A stretch of DNA of 64,000 bases from Synechocystis sp. PCC 6714 (GTDB taxonomy: Bacteria > Cyanobacteriota > Cyanobacteriia > Cyanobacteriales > Microcystaceae). This document shows, piece by piece, positions 1-9,340 of this stretch (position 1 is the stretch's first letter; every line of letters starts with the position of its first letter). Below the pieces are notes generated by a model. That model had not been told where the DNA came from. It worked only from the letters and a program-made list of their open reading frames with translations, and did not search any database. Location of the stretch: positions 1,860,001-1,924,000 of the forward strand of contig NZ_CP007542.1 of assembly GCF_000478825.2 (NCBI RefSeq), written 5' to 3'. Position numbers and translations under genes: made by a program.

Positions 1-523
1 CTGGAAAGCCTACGAAACCGCCACTATTCCCCGTTTCTATCTGGATTTGAAAAAATATAAGAAGTCCACTGACGAAGACAGCTCCCCCTTTACACCTCCC
101 ATTAATTTAATGTATGGGTTGCAAGCGTCCCTGCAAATGATGCAAGCGGAGGGTTTAGAAGCTATTTTTACCCGCCACCAAAGGCATACCAATGCGACTC
201 GGGCGGCAATGAAAGCTTTGAATTTACCTTTGTTTGCCCCCGACAATGCTGCCAGTAATGCCATTACCGCCGTTGCTCCCCTAGGAGTAGAAGCGGAAAA
301 AATTCGCAGTACGATGCGGAAAAAATTCGATATTGCCATGGCCGGTGGTCAGGATCATCTCAAGGGCAAAATCTTCCGTATTGGGCACTTAGGTTTTGTT
401 TGTGATCGGGATATCCTTAGTTGCATTGGAGCTTTGGAAGCTACTTTGATCGAGCTTGGTTATGAAGGGGTAACTCCTGGAGCCGGGGTGGCGGCCGCCG
501 CTGGAATTTTGGCTCAAGCTTAA
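1..523 (+). CDS. PLP-dependent alanine/serine-glyoxylate-type aminotransferase, C-terminal part
   Basis: The reading frame is open from the left edge (phase begins at base 2), so the gene starts outside the window; an internal TTG is not the real start. The visible 173 or so residues match the small domain of the class V aminotransferase family that includes alanine-glyoxylate and serine-glyoxylate transaminases. In older cyanobacterial annotation this protein is called soluble hydrogenase 42-kDa subunit. Visible features are a helix-rich QASLQMMQAEG segment, the KIFRIGHLGF motif near the C-terminus that is typical of this family, and an Ala/Gly-rich tail. The PLP lysine lies upstream of the window. 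The stop is followed after 9 bp by a 95-bp repeat. Exact substrates cannot be told from this fragment. Confidence 0.85.
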   Translation, partial: WKAYETATIPRFYLDLKKYKKSTDEDSSPFTPPINLMYGLQASLQMMQAEGLEAIFTRHQRHTNATRAAMKALNLPLFAPDNAASNAITAVAPLGVEAEKIRSTMRKKFDIAMAGGQDHLKGKIFRIGHLGFVCDRDILSCIGALEATLIELGYEGVTPGAGVAAAAGILAQA

Positions 524-532
524 AATTTCTAC

Positions 533-627
533 TATAGTCAATCAAAGTAAGATTGAGATGACTAGGGTCTTTACCAATGACGCTTTTAGCGCCGGTCAGT
601 GTCTTACTCTCAATTAAATCAACTATA
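533..627. repeat. 95-bp MITE-like repeat, copy 1
   Basis: The ends are imperfect inverted repeats: TATAGTCAATC at the left, and TATAGTTGATT when the right end is read on the other strand, followed on both sides by an AGTAAGA block. A second copy of exactly the same length lies at 63449-63543 in the same orientation, with about nine substitutions. TA dinucleotides at both borders fit a TA target duplication, as made by IS630/Tc1-mariner elements. No coding capacity. The element sits 9 bp past the aminotransferase stop and could act as a hairpin terminator for it. Confidence 0.8.
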
Positions 628-1243
628 AAAGTCGTCCATTGAGACTGTCGGAGCGACCAATTAATCTCCCTGCATACCCTTTAAGGTTGCCGGGAGAAAT
701 TGTCCGTGTTGCTATTTCATGAAACAGTTTGGCTATTCAAAGACTTTAGCTTACGGGCGATCGCCAAACTGGCCCTAAAATATTAAGAATTGTTGCTGTT
801 TCTTGTTTCATCTGTTAACGTGTGCCTTAGAGAGCGAATTCGACCACGCTGAAACAACTTTAGGAGGCGTTTACCATGCTCCCCATTTATGAGTGCCAGT
901 CAAGTCACCACACCTTAGACTGAAGAACTAACTTGGACAATGTTCTGGGGCTTGAGTCAGTAGTTATTCCCCCATTGTCTGGAGCATCTTAGCTCCCTCC
1001 ATAGCTGGTGATTTTCCCAGTCGCATTTAGAATCAATTACAGTTTTCAAGCAAGCTTGGTCCTCTGGATTGCCTTGGTTCATTCCCCGCTAGCACCTGGA
1101 ATGCCAAGTGGTTCCTGCGCCATGGAGTTAATGAGACCAGCTATCTCAACTATTTCAACCAATTTAAACAATTCCCCTGTCAACATCCGTTTCGTACCCA
1201 TCTACAGAGGGGAACACGCCTCATATTCCATAGGAGGTAAGCA
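628..1243. other. Long non-coding spacer upstream of the SDR gene
   Basis: I see no convincing gene here. Open frames are short and lack cyanobacterial codon character. One point of note is a strong Shine-Dalgarno (TAGGAGG, about 862-868) in front of a 15-codon open frame at 876-923 (starts MLPIYECQ). It may be a leader peptide or chance. A HIP1 octamer lies near 759. The 3' end carries the AGGAGG ribosome-binding site of the SDR gene. Confidence 0.5.
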
Positions 1244-2023
1244 ATGAATTTACGTAACAAAACCGCTCTAGTGACTGGATCTTCCCGGGGCATTGGCCGG
1301 GCGATCGCCGAAGAATTGGCAAAACAAGGCCTAGGCAAAATTATCCTGGTGGCTCGCAATCACAATGCACTCCAAAGCTTGGCTGAAGAACTGGAACAGC
1401 GTCATCCCGGGCTAGAAGCCATTGCTTTGCCCCTTGACTTGACCCAACCCGTTGCCGTCAATACGGCGATCGCCAGGACTTGGCGGGATCATGGCCCCAT
1501 TCACCTATTGGTCAACTGTGCTGGGGTGGCCTATCAGAATCCCTTTCTCCATAGCCGCTTCCCGGATGTTTACCAGGAAATTTCCCTCAACTTAATGGGG
1601 TTATATTGCATCACCCGTTGTGTGGCCCGGCGCATGGTTTCCCAAAAAGAGGGCACCATTGTCAACGTCTCGAGCTTAATGGGCAAAGTGGCTGCCCCCA
1701 CCATGGCTACCTATTCCGCCACCAAGTTTGCCATTCTCGGCTTTAGCCAAGCCCTGCGGGGAGAATTGGCCCGCCATAACATCGGAGTAGTCACTCTGCT
1801 ACCGACCCTAACGGACACGGATATGGCCAAAGGTCTGCAAAAATTCCGTTGGGTGAGGGCCATGACTGCCGGCCGGGTAGCCCAATCCCTAGTCAAGGGA
1901 CTAAAGCAAAATCGCAGCGAAATATTAGTGGGTTGGCAGAGCCATCTGGCGGTGTGGTGTCAGCGCTTTGCCCCCCGATTATTGGAGCGGGTACTGCTTT
2001 TGGCCACTCCCCAATCGGTTTAA
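1244..2023 (+). CDS. Short-chain dehydrogenase/reductase
   Basis: A 259-residue classical SDR, a NAD(P)-dependent oxidoreductase with a Rossmann fold. The N-terminal cofactor motif TGSSRGIG (about residues 11-18), the NCAG motif (about 90-93), the catalytic Ser in VNVSSLMG and the catalytic YSATK (Tyr and Lys, about 157-161) are all present. The C-terminal part is more basic and partly hydrophobic, as in SDRs acting on lipophilic substrates, so the substrate is open. The start is fixed by a very strong AGGAGG seven bases before the ATG. The gene stands alone, with a long spacer upstream and a convergent gloA downstream. No pathway can be assigned from context. Confidence 0.9.
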   Translation: MNLRNKTALVTGSSRGIGRAIAEELAKQGLGKIILVARNHNALQSLAEELEQRHPGLEAIALPLDLTQPVAVNTAIARTWRDHGPIHLLVNCAGVAYQNPFLHSRFPDVYQEISLNLMGLYCITRCVARRMVSQKEGTIVNVSSLMGKVAAPTMATYSATKFAILGFSQALRGELARHNIGVVTLLPTLTDTDMAKGLQKFRWVRAMTAGRVAQSLVKGLKQNRSEILVGWQSHLAVWCQRFAPRLLERVLLLATPQSV

Positions 2024-2137
2024 ATCAATCCTTAGCTCTTAAAAATTTCCCCAGCATTGCCGAAGCTTTGTTGAGGAGATTTAGGGGACAAATCCAGATT
2101 TTTCCCCCATCCCCTTAGACTAACCAGCCGGATAAAC

Positions 2138-2536
2138 CTAACTCTTACTGGCTGGGGCGGTCTGAATTAACTCAATCTTGTAGCCGTCGGGATCTTCCAC
2201 AAAGGCGATCACGGTGGTGCCGTGTTTCATGGGTCCCGGTTCCCGCACCACTTTGCCGCCCTTTTCTTTAATTTTGTTGCAGGTACTATAAATGTCTTCC
2301 ACACCGAGGGCAATGTGACCGAAACCATTACCTAAATCATATTTGTCCGTGCCCCAGTTATGGGTCAACTCAATCACTGCATTGTCGGATTCTTTGCCGT
2401 AACCAACAAAGGCAAGGGTAAATTCCCCACTGGGATAGTCTTTTTTCCGAATTAAATTCATTCCCAAAATGTCGCAGTAGAATTGCAGGGATTTGTCTAA
2501 ATCCCCCACCCGAATCATGGTGTGAAGTAAGAACAT
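2138..2536 (-). CDS. gloA: Lactoylglutathione lyase (glyoxalase I)
   Basis: This 132-residue protein of the VOC superfamily isomerises the hemithioacetal of methylglyoxal and glutathione to S-lactoylglutathione, the first step of cytosolic methylglyoxal detoxification. It aligns end to end with E. coli GloA as I remember it. All four metal ligands are visible at matching positions: His5, Glu56 (in VIELT), His74 (GHIALG) and Glu122 (KIELI). Conservation of this kind suggests the Ni/Co-type enzyme. The frame stays open 45 bp further upstream, but homology begins at [11 protein letters not shown], so I place the start at 2536. The upstream region on the same strand is a long, hairpin-rich non-coding segment. 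Confidence 0.95.
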   Translation of the reverse strand: MFLLHTMIRVGDLDKSLQFYCDILGMNLIRKKDYPSGEFTLAFVGYGKESDNAVIELTHNWGTDKYDLGNGFGHIALGVEDIYSTCNKIKEKGGKVVREPGPMKHGTTVIAFVEDPDGYKIELIQTAPASKS

Positions 2537-2616
2537 AGGTTTTAAGTAAGCTGATTTTGGCGAACAAGCAGATCTTAGCAAAGTCCCGGCCTCCGGATTT
2601 AGTTATCAAAAGAATG

Positions 2617-2941
2617 GGTCTAAAAACCCGTACTTTAGGACCACTTGACGAGATATGGATAACTAGACCCCCCAAGACGATGGATTCAGACAGCCTAACG
2701 AGCGAAGTCCAGTAAAATTGGAACTGGCGGCGCAGACAAATGGGTAGACTGGGAAAAGAGGATAGGGCAATGGGCAGTCCATCCCTTGAATCAACCAATA
2801 ACAGTCTTTCTGTTGTAAAAATCGACACTTAAGAACCCCGGGGCTTGGGGGGATAGTCGGGATCGCGAACATAAGACTGTAAAACTCCTTGAGAGTAGAG
2901 GCGGTTGCTACGAAGCAGAAACCTAAATCCTGGGGTTTAGG
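2617..2941. ncRNA. Candidate structured non-coding RNA or mobile-element RNA relic
   Basis: Seven complementary pairings are packed into 325 bases with no credible gene. A long-range stem joins ACTA..CCCCCCAAG (2662-2676) to CTTGGGGGG.TAGT (2844-2857). A second stem joins GATTCA (2683-2688) to TGAATC (2787-2792). Hairpins lie at 2706-2725, 2765-2785, 2800-2814, 2903-2923 and 2922-2941, plus one at 2617-2642. The sequence shows this directly. The strand is undetermined, because a hairpin plus T-rich tail at the low-coordinate end also suits a minus-strand transcript leading into gloA. The right end has the style of ends of IS200/IS605-type elements, whose omega/HEARO RNAs can survive without a protein gene. 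That identity is a guess. Confidence 0.4.
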
Positions 2942-3027
2942 AATCCCTTTCATTTACGGAAGCGAGGATGCCAAATGTTCAGGTAAACATCGTAAAAACT
3001 TTGTTGAGCTTTTTGTCAATTTTCTCC

Positions 3028-3291
3028 ATGGCCCGTAAGCAAAAATTTCCCCATCTTCTCGGTTCCAAATGGACAGCCCTACAAAAAACCTGGGGTTGGC
3101 GACATTTTCAGGTGGCCAATCGAAGGCAGGAGGGACCATGGGTTTTTGCCGAAATGGTAGCCAGTTGCGATCCTAAAGTGCGCTTTTGGCTCAATGCCCA
3201 GCAACTCAAAGATGATCTGCTCTGGCAATCAGGCTGGCAACCCCTCCACGCCATGGAAAGGGATAGGGAAGATCAGATAGCGCTAAAATAG
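3028..3291 (+). CDS. Trp-rich conserved protein (TIGR02450 type)
   Basis: A small basic protein of about 87 residues starting MARKQKFPHLLGSKWTA. The pattern K-W-T...GWRHFQV...W.FAEMVASCDP...FWL with many tryptophans matches the cyanobacterial and proteobacterial TIGR02450 family, which has no known function. The frame extends 60 bp further upstream, but the conserved part begins at MARKQK, so I chose 3028. It precedes a DUF1995 gene by 31 bp and then serS on the same strand, so the three may be co-transcribed. No membrane segment or signal peptide. Confidence 0.75.
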   Translation: MARKQKFPHLLGSKWTALQKTWGWRHFQVANRRQEGPWVFAEMVASCDPKVRFWLNAQQLKDDLLWQSGWQPLHAMERDREDQIALK

Positions 3292-3322
3292 CCTCCGAGT
3301 CATTAATCCTCCCTCCATAACC

Positions 3323-4072
3323 ATGTCCCTCCCCGTTCCCTCCACCATTGATGAGGCCATCACCGAGGCGATCGCCGCCACCCAAAGGGCCCTAAATGAT
3401 GGCTACCGCCGTATCCAGGTGGAATTGGCTGTGCCGGAAATTGCCCTGCAGGCCCAAGCCATTGCTTTGGAATTTAGCCAATTGTTTGCCGATCAAGGAT
3501 TGGGATTGCGAATCATTTTTCCCGATACCGGAGCGGCGGCCCTGGCAAAAAGGGACTGGGGCGAAGTTCCTTTTCAAATCGGGGATCTGGGCAGTCGTTA
3601 CACCCCCATCGACCGCAAAATTACCGAGTCTGATCAAGTATTTCTGGTGGTCTCCCCCTCAGCCGTCGAAGTTCAGAGCGTAGAAAAACTCTGTGAATTA
3701 GCTGGCGATCGCCCGGTAGTTTTGCTTATTCCCCAACTGGAAGACCTATCCATTGTCGGCATTGGCTATGCAGCTCGGCAACTGCGGCAAAGGTTTTTGA
3801 GCACCCTGTTTAGCGCTTACTATTTCCGCCCCCTAGATGAGGCTGTGGTGTTGCGTTCCCACCCTTCCCAATGGCAAGTGTTGCTGGAAAAGGGAGAAGA
3901 CTATGAACTTTTAACGGAATTGCCTGAAAAGCCAGTGGGGGAAGCCTTGGAGCGCCTACTAATGGAGGGCACTAATCCCCAGCAACTGGGTTCTGAAAGT
4001 ACTAGCCCCAGTCCTAAACGGGGGGGTATCATGGCCAATCTGAATCGTTTCCTCAAAGCCCTCAGTCAATAG
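3323..4072 (+). CDS. DUF1995 family protein
   Basis: A 249-residue soluble protein whose whole length resembles the DUF1995 family of cyanobacteria and chloroplasts. The plant LPA3 protein (photosystem II assembly) belongs to this family, so a role around photosynthetic membranes is possible but not shown. Visible parts are an N-terminal STIDEAITEAIAATQRAL.DG helix, a central Rossmann-like alternation (VFLVVSP, PVVLLIPQLED) and a C-terminal basic tail after a Ser/Pro-rich linker (PSPKRGG). It lies between the Trp-rich protein gene and serS. No enzyme motif was recognised. Confidence 0.75.
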   Translation: MSLPVPSTIDEAITEAIAATQRALNDGYRRIQVELAVPEIALQAQAIALEFSQLFADQGLGLRIIFPDTGAAALAKRDWGEVPFQIGDLGSRYTPIDRKITESDQVFLVVSPSAVEVQSVEKLCELAGDRPVVLLIPQLEDLSIVGIGYAARQLRQRFLSTLFSAYYFRPLDEAVVLRSHPSQWQVLLEKGEDYELLTELPEKPVGEALERLLMEGTNPQQLGSESTSPSPKRGGIMANLNRFLKALSQ

Positions 4073-4153
4073 CCCGGTTAGAAGTCTGCCCCGGCGTTTT
4101 AAACTGTATAAAGTTGACCGTTAATAATTAAAAAAATTCAGAATTTTAAGTAG

Positions 4154-5455
<1,302 letters not shown>

Positions 5456-5516
5456 TCTATTTCCTGGAAGAAATAAACGAAATTATTAAACCATGGGTTA
5501 ATTAGTTTTTCCCAAT

Positions 5517-5553
5517 ACAAAAACGGTGGATCACCCATTCATAAACCACCGTT
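5517..5553 (-). terminator. Rho-independent terminator of the cpc operon
   Basis: AACGGTGG (5522-5529) pairs perfectly with CCACCGTT (5546-5553), with a 16-base loop. Read on the minus strand the stem is followed by a TTTTTGTATT tract, as expected for the end of the cpc transcript about 150 bases past the cpcD stop. It may also stop serS read-through from the other side. Confidence 0.7.
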
Positions 5554-5700
5554 GCAAGTTTTGGATTCAATTAGACTAGAACAAAAGGGACAGTGGCTAT
5601 GCTGGGATAAATCACGAAAAGATCAATAAGCCTTTGCCAGTTGAAACCTTTGACAAAATAATTCCCCCCCATTTATCCCCAAAGCTACTAATAACTAAGC

Positions 5701-5952
5701 CTAGTTTTGCTCATTACTATCGGCTTGATAGGGACGAATATCAACAATAGTCCCCCCTAAACGGGAAATGCGGCGCATTTCTTCATTCATCCGGGCATAG
5801 GGTACCTTAATAAAGACACTGCCACTGCGGCGAATATCGTGGGCATTATTTTCACTGGCATCGGTCTGGCGGAGTCCACTAACTTCATAAACAAAGACAC
5901 GGTTAGCCGCCTGGGTATTGGAATAGCCCACCAAAGAAGATTGACCTAACAT
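5701..5952 (-). CDS. cpcD: Phycobilisome rod-capping linker, CpcD
   Basis: An 83-residue small linker that caps the distal end of phycocyanin rods and limits rod length. The whole protein is one CpcD-type domain: VFVYEVSGLRQ at the start, SGSVFIKVPYARMNEEMRRI in the middle, and LGGTIVDIRP near the end. The frame is open 108 bp upstream, but family length and the MLGQSSLVGYSN start place the ATG at 5952. It is the last gene of the cpc operon, 138 bp after cpcC1. A hairpin terminator follows. Confidence 0.97.
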   Translation of the reverse strand: MLGQSSLVGYSNTQAANRVFVYEVSGLRQTDASENNAHDIRRSGSVFIKVPYARMNEEMRRISRLGGTIVDIRPYQADSNEQN

Positions 5953-6090
5953 GGCGATTCTAAAAACTCCTAAATAATAAAGTTTTAATTTGCAAATCGA
6001 TCTGCAAACAGAAAAAGAGAAGCGACCCCAAGTTATTCCCCAGAGGGAAAATAAAGTCAAGCCACTTCTCCTCCCGAACTAAATCAAGAT

Positions 6091-6966
6091 CTAGCTCAAG
6101 CTAGCAGGGGTAATGCTAGCAACCTTACCCCCCAAACGATTGATTTGTTGCAACGTTTGGTTGAGTTGCTCAAAGGGAACAATCACAGCCTTATTGCTAC
6201 GACGCACTTTGGGATAACCTGGGGCAGAAATAGCCGTGATCTCGACCCGGAATAGTTTAGTAGCCTGACCAAAAGGAACAGTGCCACCAAGGGCCTTGGC
6301 GGGGGTATTACCGGCCCGGGAAGGACGATAGGCCCAACCAGGATTACTGCCGCTGGGGCCAACGATCGCCGAAACGGTGTTTTGCCCCAACTCCGTCGCC
6401 AAACGGGTAGCAGTCCGTTCTAACTGTGAACGGTCACTGTTAGCGTAACCACGGTAGAGACGGAACATGCGGGTGAAACCCACGGTACGATCGCCAACTT
6501 GGTTATTAAAGCGGTAGTAGGGAACAATGTTTTCCCCAAAATTTTCCTGATATTCGACCGAATCAATGTAAGAATCAATATCCGCATCGAAACCCCGATT
6601 TTCATACAGATCAAGGTGGAAAATCACCTCATCTTCACTGAAAGGAGCACGACCCAACAAATGTTTGTAGTTGAGTTCAATTACCCGGGTTTGGAAGTTG
6701 TTATAAAGAAATTTCTTCTTATAAAGTTCGGACTTGGCCACGGTACGGACAAATTCCCGTACACTGATAGAACCATTGGTCAAAAGAGACTCAGCACCCT
6801 TAAGGCGCTCAGAGTCCATAATGTAATCGTTGCCCAAAACCTGACGATAAACAGCCCGGATTACCATTTTGGCATCGTCAAGGCTGAAATCAGGACGTAA
6901 TTCCACAGGGCGAGACTCGTTGTAGGGAGCCACTCCCAATCTGGAAGCTGCGGTTGTAATTGCCAC
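6091..6966 (-). CDS. cpcC1: Phycobilisome 32-kDa-type rod linker, CpcC1
   Basis: A 291-residue rod linker that connects phycocyanin hexamers within rods. An N-terminal PBS-linker domain (about residues 20-150) is visible with [34 protein letters not shown] and [19 protein letters not shown]. The C-terminal 55 residues form a CpcD-like domain ([20 protein letters not shown] to [10 protein letters not shown]). It is paralogous to the gene just upstream, from which it is separated by 45 bp. I call it C1 by its length and position, after the arrangement remembered from Synechocystis 6803 (C2 first, then C1). Confidence 0.95.
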   Translation of the reverse strand: MAITTAASRLGVAPYNESRPVELRPDFSLDDAKMVIRAVYRQVLGNDYIMDSERLKGAESLLTNGSISVREFVRTVAKSELYKKKFLYNNFQTRVIELNYKHLLGRAPFSEDEVIFHLDLYENRGFDADIDSYIDSVEYQENFGENIVPYYRFNNQVGDRTVGFTRMFRLYRGYANSDRSQLERTATRLATELGQNTVSAIVGPSGSNPGWAYRPSRAGNTPAKALGGTVPFGQATKLFRVEITAISAPGYPKVRRSNKAVIVPFEQLNQTLQQINRLGGKVASITPASLS

Positions 6967-7011
6967 TAAATAATCTCCTTTTACTAACTAGGTTGACAAA
7001 AAATCTTTATT

Positions 7012-7833
7012 CTAGGCAAGGGAAATCATTGTGACCGTGTCCCCTTGACGGTTAATTTGTTGCAACTTAGCAGACAAATTATCGTAGGAAACTAGATACT
7101 CCGCTTTACCGCGACGTACCCGGGTACCGCGACCGGTAGTCGCCCCTTGAACAACCTGCAAACGATACATTTGGTTACGACTCCCCGCTGAAGTTCCCCG
7201 TAGACTCTCCGTCGTAGAACCGGCATATACCGGAGAAGCAGTATTACGTGCCAGCTCCCGTGTTAAGCGAGAACGGGAACCGCCTCCCTGGGAACGATCA
7301 CTGGTGGCATAACCCCGATACACCTGGAAAGAACGGCTGAAACCAACGGTTTTTTGATTCCGTTGAGTAGCAAAACCCCGGAAATAGGGTACAACCCAAT
7401 CTCCAAAGCTCTCCGTGTATTCGAGGGAATCAATATAGGAATTGATCTCCGTTTCATAGCCCCTCTGATGATAGAGATCAGAGTGGAACGCAATTTCCGA
7501 CTGGTCATAGGGAGCACGGCCCAACAAATGCTTATAGTTGAGCTCGATGAAACGAGTCTGGGGATTAGAGTGGAAAAATTTCCGCCGATAGACCTCCGAC
7601 AAAGCCACTGCCCGCACAAAATCCCTTACGGAAATTTCCCTTGCGCGGAGCAAGGATTCAGCACTGGTCAGTCGCTCCTGGGACATGAGATGGTCGTTGC
7701 CCAAAACTTGACGGTAAACCGCCAGGATAACGGCATCTACTTCTTCTTCCGTACTGTGGGAACGAAGTTCAAGGGGAACGGCTTCGTCCACCGCCACAAT
7801 GCCCAAGCGCTGGGCTGAAACTAAACTAGTCAT
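7012..7833 (-). CDS. cpcC2: Phycobilisome rod linker, CpcC2
   Basis: A 273-residue rod linker with the same two-part architecture as CpcC1: an N-terminal PBS-linker domain ([52 protein letters not shown]) and a C-terminal CpcD-type domain ([10 protein letters not shown] to [11 protein letters not shown]). The loop before the C-terminal domain is Ser/Arg/Gly-rich. In the rod it should bind the distal phycocyanin hexamer. It follows cpcA by 114 bp; an inverted repeat in that gap may set the drop from pigment subunits to linkers. Confidence 0.95.
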   Translation of the reverse strand: MTSLVSAQRLGIVAVDEAVPLELRSHSTEEEVDAVILAVYRQVLGNDHLMSQERLTSAESLLRAREISVRDFVRAVALSEVYRRKFFHSNPQTRFIELNYKHLLGRAPYDQSEIAFHSDLYHQRGYETEINSYIDSLEYTESFGDWVVPYFRGFATQRNQKTVGFSRSFQVYRGYATSDRSQGGGSRSRLTRELARNTASPVYAGSTTESLRGTSAGSRNQMYRLQVVQGATTGRGTRVRRGKAEYLVSYDNLSAKLQQINRQGDTVTMISLA

Positions 7834-7871
7834 TTTATTCTCCTAGATACGTGTCAATAAATACGACAAGA

Positions 7872-7926
7872 CCTGGAAAAGCGGAATATTGTCAACCAGT
7901 TGTTAACACTTCCCCACCCTTCCAGG
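7872..7926 (-). promoter_or_regulatory. Intercistronic inverted repeat between cpcA and cpcC2
   Basis: CCTGGAA (7872-7878) and TTCCAGG (7920-7926) are perfect inverted complements around a 41-base loop in the cpcA-cpcC2 spacer. Such a structure could protect or process the abundant cpcBA message, or attenuate read-through into the linker genes. The pairing is seen; the function is inferred. Confidence 0.4.
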
Positions 7927-7947
7927 CCAGCTAGAATTGAAAACTGA

Positions 7948-8436
7948 CTAGCTTAGAGCATTGATGGCGTAATCGAGGTAGGAGTTAGCTTCGTCACGGG
8001 CATCACCACTCAAGCCATGGTTAGCTTTGATATATTTCAGAGCTTCAACATACCAGCTGGGGGAGAGGTCGAAGGTGCGGTTAATTTCATCAATACCGGC
8101 AATCAGATACTCATCCAAAGGACCGGTACCACCAGCAACTAAGCAGTAGGTAACGATGCGGAGGTAGTAACCGATATCCCGGGCACACTTGTCTTTACCC
8201 CGTTGATCGGCGGCGAAGTTGTTACCTTGGGTTTGGGTAGTGTAGGGGAATTTGTTATAAACAGCTTGGGCAGCACCGTTAACCAAATTCTGAGCATTGT
8301 CGGTCAGAGCTTTGGCGGCTTGGAGACCAGCGTTGGCTTGACGTAGACGACCGAAAGCAATTTGCAATTCGGTGCTGCTCAGAAAGCGACCTTGAGAGTC
8401 AGCGGTGGAAACGGCTTCAGTTAAAGGGGTTTTCAT
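7948..8436 (-). CDS. cpcA: C-phycocyanin alpha subunit
   Basis: The 162-residue alpha chain of the rod biliprotein, acting on the stromal face of thylakoids within phycobilisomes. The phycocyanobilin-binding Cys84 is present in [13 protein letters not shown], and the globin-like helices [20 protein letters not shown] and [17 protein letters not shown] are typical. The start has the expected RBS (GGGAG) on the minus strand. It lies 110 bp downstream of cpcB; the spacer holds a 7-bp hairpin. Confidence 0.98.
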   Translation of the reverse strand: MKTPLTEAVSTADSQGRFLSSTELQIAFGRLRQANAGLQAAKALTDNAQNLVNGAAQAVYNKFPYTTQTQGNNFAADQRGKDKCARDIGYYLRIVTYCLVAGGTGPLDEYLIAGIDEINRTFDLSPSWYVEALKYIKANHGLSGDARDEANSYLDYAINALS

Positions 8437-8484
8437 TGTTCTGGTATCTCCCGTTAGAATGTGAAAATTTTCCTAGATATGTCA

Positions 8485-8508
8485 GCCTGAGGCTGGATTT
8501 TCTCAGGC
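8485..8508 (-). promoter_or_regulatory. Hairpin in the cpcB-cpcA spacer
   Basis: GCCTGAG (8485-8491 on the plus strand) is a perfect inverted complement of CTCAGGC (8502-8508) with a 10-base loop. It lies about 50 bases before the cpcA start. It is not followed by a T-run, so a role in message stability or translation is more likely than termination. Confidence 0.4.
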
Positions 8509-8546
8509 ATAGAGCCCGAGTAAAGTTGGTTTTTAAAATAACCAAA

Positions 8547-9065
8547 CTAGGCTACAGCAGCAGCGGCGCGGTCGAAGTAACCAGCGATTTCAGCAACGAT
8601 GGCACTGCAATCACCACGGGTAATGCCATTGGGATCGTTAACGATTTCCAAGGCAGCTTCTTTCATTTTTTGAACGCCAGCAGCTACGGAAGCACCGGGA
8701 ACACCCAGGGCAACATAGGTTTCACGGAGACCGTTCAAGCAACGATCTTCTAAAACGGAAGCATCGCCGGTGAAGGTGGCGTAGGTAACATAGCGGAGGA
8801 TGATTTCCATGTCACGCAAACAGGCAGCCATACGACGGCTGGTGTAGGCGTTTCCACCGGGTTGGATTAATTGGGGCTGTTCGGCGAACAAGGCACGAGC
8901 AGCGTTGGAAACGATAGCGGAAGCATTACCGGTGATGCGGTTAACGGAATCAATCCGCTTGTTGCCTTCAGCAACGGTAGCGCTCAAAGCATCTAACTGA
9001 GAACCAGAGAGGTACTCGCCGCGAGCATCAGCTTGGGAAACAACCCGAGTGAATACGTCGAACAT
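8547..9065 (-). CDS. cpcB: C-phycocyanin beta subunit
   Basis: The 172-residue beta chain of phycocyanin. Both chromophore cysteines are visible: Cys82 in [13 protein letters not shown] and Cys153 in [10 protein letters not shown]. Asn72 in PGGNAY is the residue that is gamma-N-methylated in this family. It is the first gene of the cpc operon. The message has a long leader and a strong RBS (TAGGAG, 9 bases before the ATG). The protein pairs with CpcA to form the (alpha-beta) trimers and hexamers of the rods. Confidence 0.98.
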   Translation of the reverse strand: MFDVFTRVVSQADARGEYLSGSQLDALSATVAEGNKRIDSVNRITGNASAIVSNAARALFAEQPQLIQPGGNAYTSRRMAACLRDMEIILRYVTYATFTGDASVLEDRCLNGLRETYVALGVPGASVAAGVQKMKEAALEIVNDPNGITRGDCSAIVAEIAGYFDRAAAAVA

Positions 9066-9340
9066 TGAATTAATCTCCTACTTGACTTTATGAGTTGGGA
9101 TTTTCTTAAACACAATTCCCTCGTATTAAGTGAGGGAGTCCAAAGCAGTGACCCCGGAATGATTATGGCTGCTCTCCATAAAACTTTCTTTGGTTACCAA
9201 GGGAATTTATGAGAGGCGTTATCCAGCTCAACCCAAGGGAAAGTTACAGACACAGACACAGGGCCAACGGGACGCTCAAACAGCTCAATGCCTAGGCTTG
9301 AATGCTTTTGCAATCCCACAGTTAACTTTATACAATGCTG
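9066..9340 (-). promoter_or_regulatory. cpc operon promoter and 5' leader
   Basis: On the minus strand TTGTATAAAGTTAACTGTGG contains the -10 element TATAAA (9327-9332). Its counterpart in Synechocystis 6803, as I remember it, is the main cpc promoter, with a leader of about 250 bases. No good -35 is seen at the usual distance. The leader ends with a hairpin CCCTC/GAGGG (9118-9136) and a TAGGAG ribosome-binding site. The core around the -10, the RBS end and the hairpin are conserved, while the middle of the leader differs from the 6803 sequence I recall. Confidence 0.75.
9118..9136 (-). promoter_or_regulatory. Conserved hairpin in the cpcB leader
   Basis: CCCTC and GAGGG form a 5-bp stem with a 9-base loop about 55 bases before the cpcB start. 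In the 6803 leader as I remember it, the same position reads CCCTC/GGGGG, so a U-A pair here replaces a U-G pair there. That suggests pairing is kept. Confidence 0.4.

Noticed and set aside
878-1243. A frame (from ATG at 889) that gives protein-like fragments separated by stops, resembling a decayed gene
   Set aside because: The frame contains about eight stops in roughly 120 codons, more than expected by chance, and nothing in it matches a family I know. No evidence for a pseudogene.
1008-1247. 79-residue ORF upstream of the SDR gene
   Set aside because: Composition is not protein-like, there is no RBS, and it overlaps the RBS and start of the SDR gene.
2370-2953. Minus-strand ORFs of 152 and 96 residues upstream of gloA
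   Set aside because: They overlap each other, gloA and the hairpin-rich region, have no family resemblance, and contain low-complexity or random-looking sequence.
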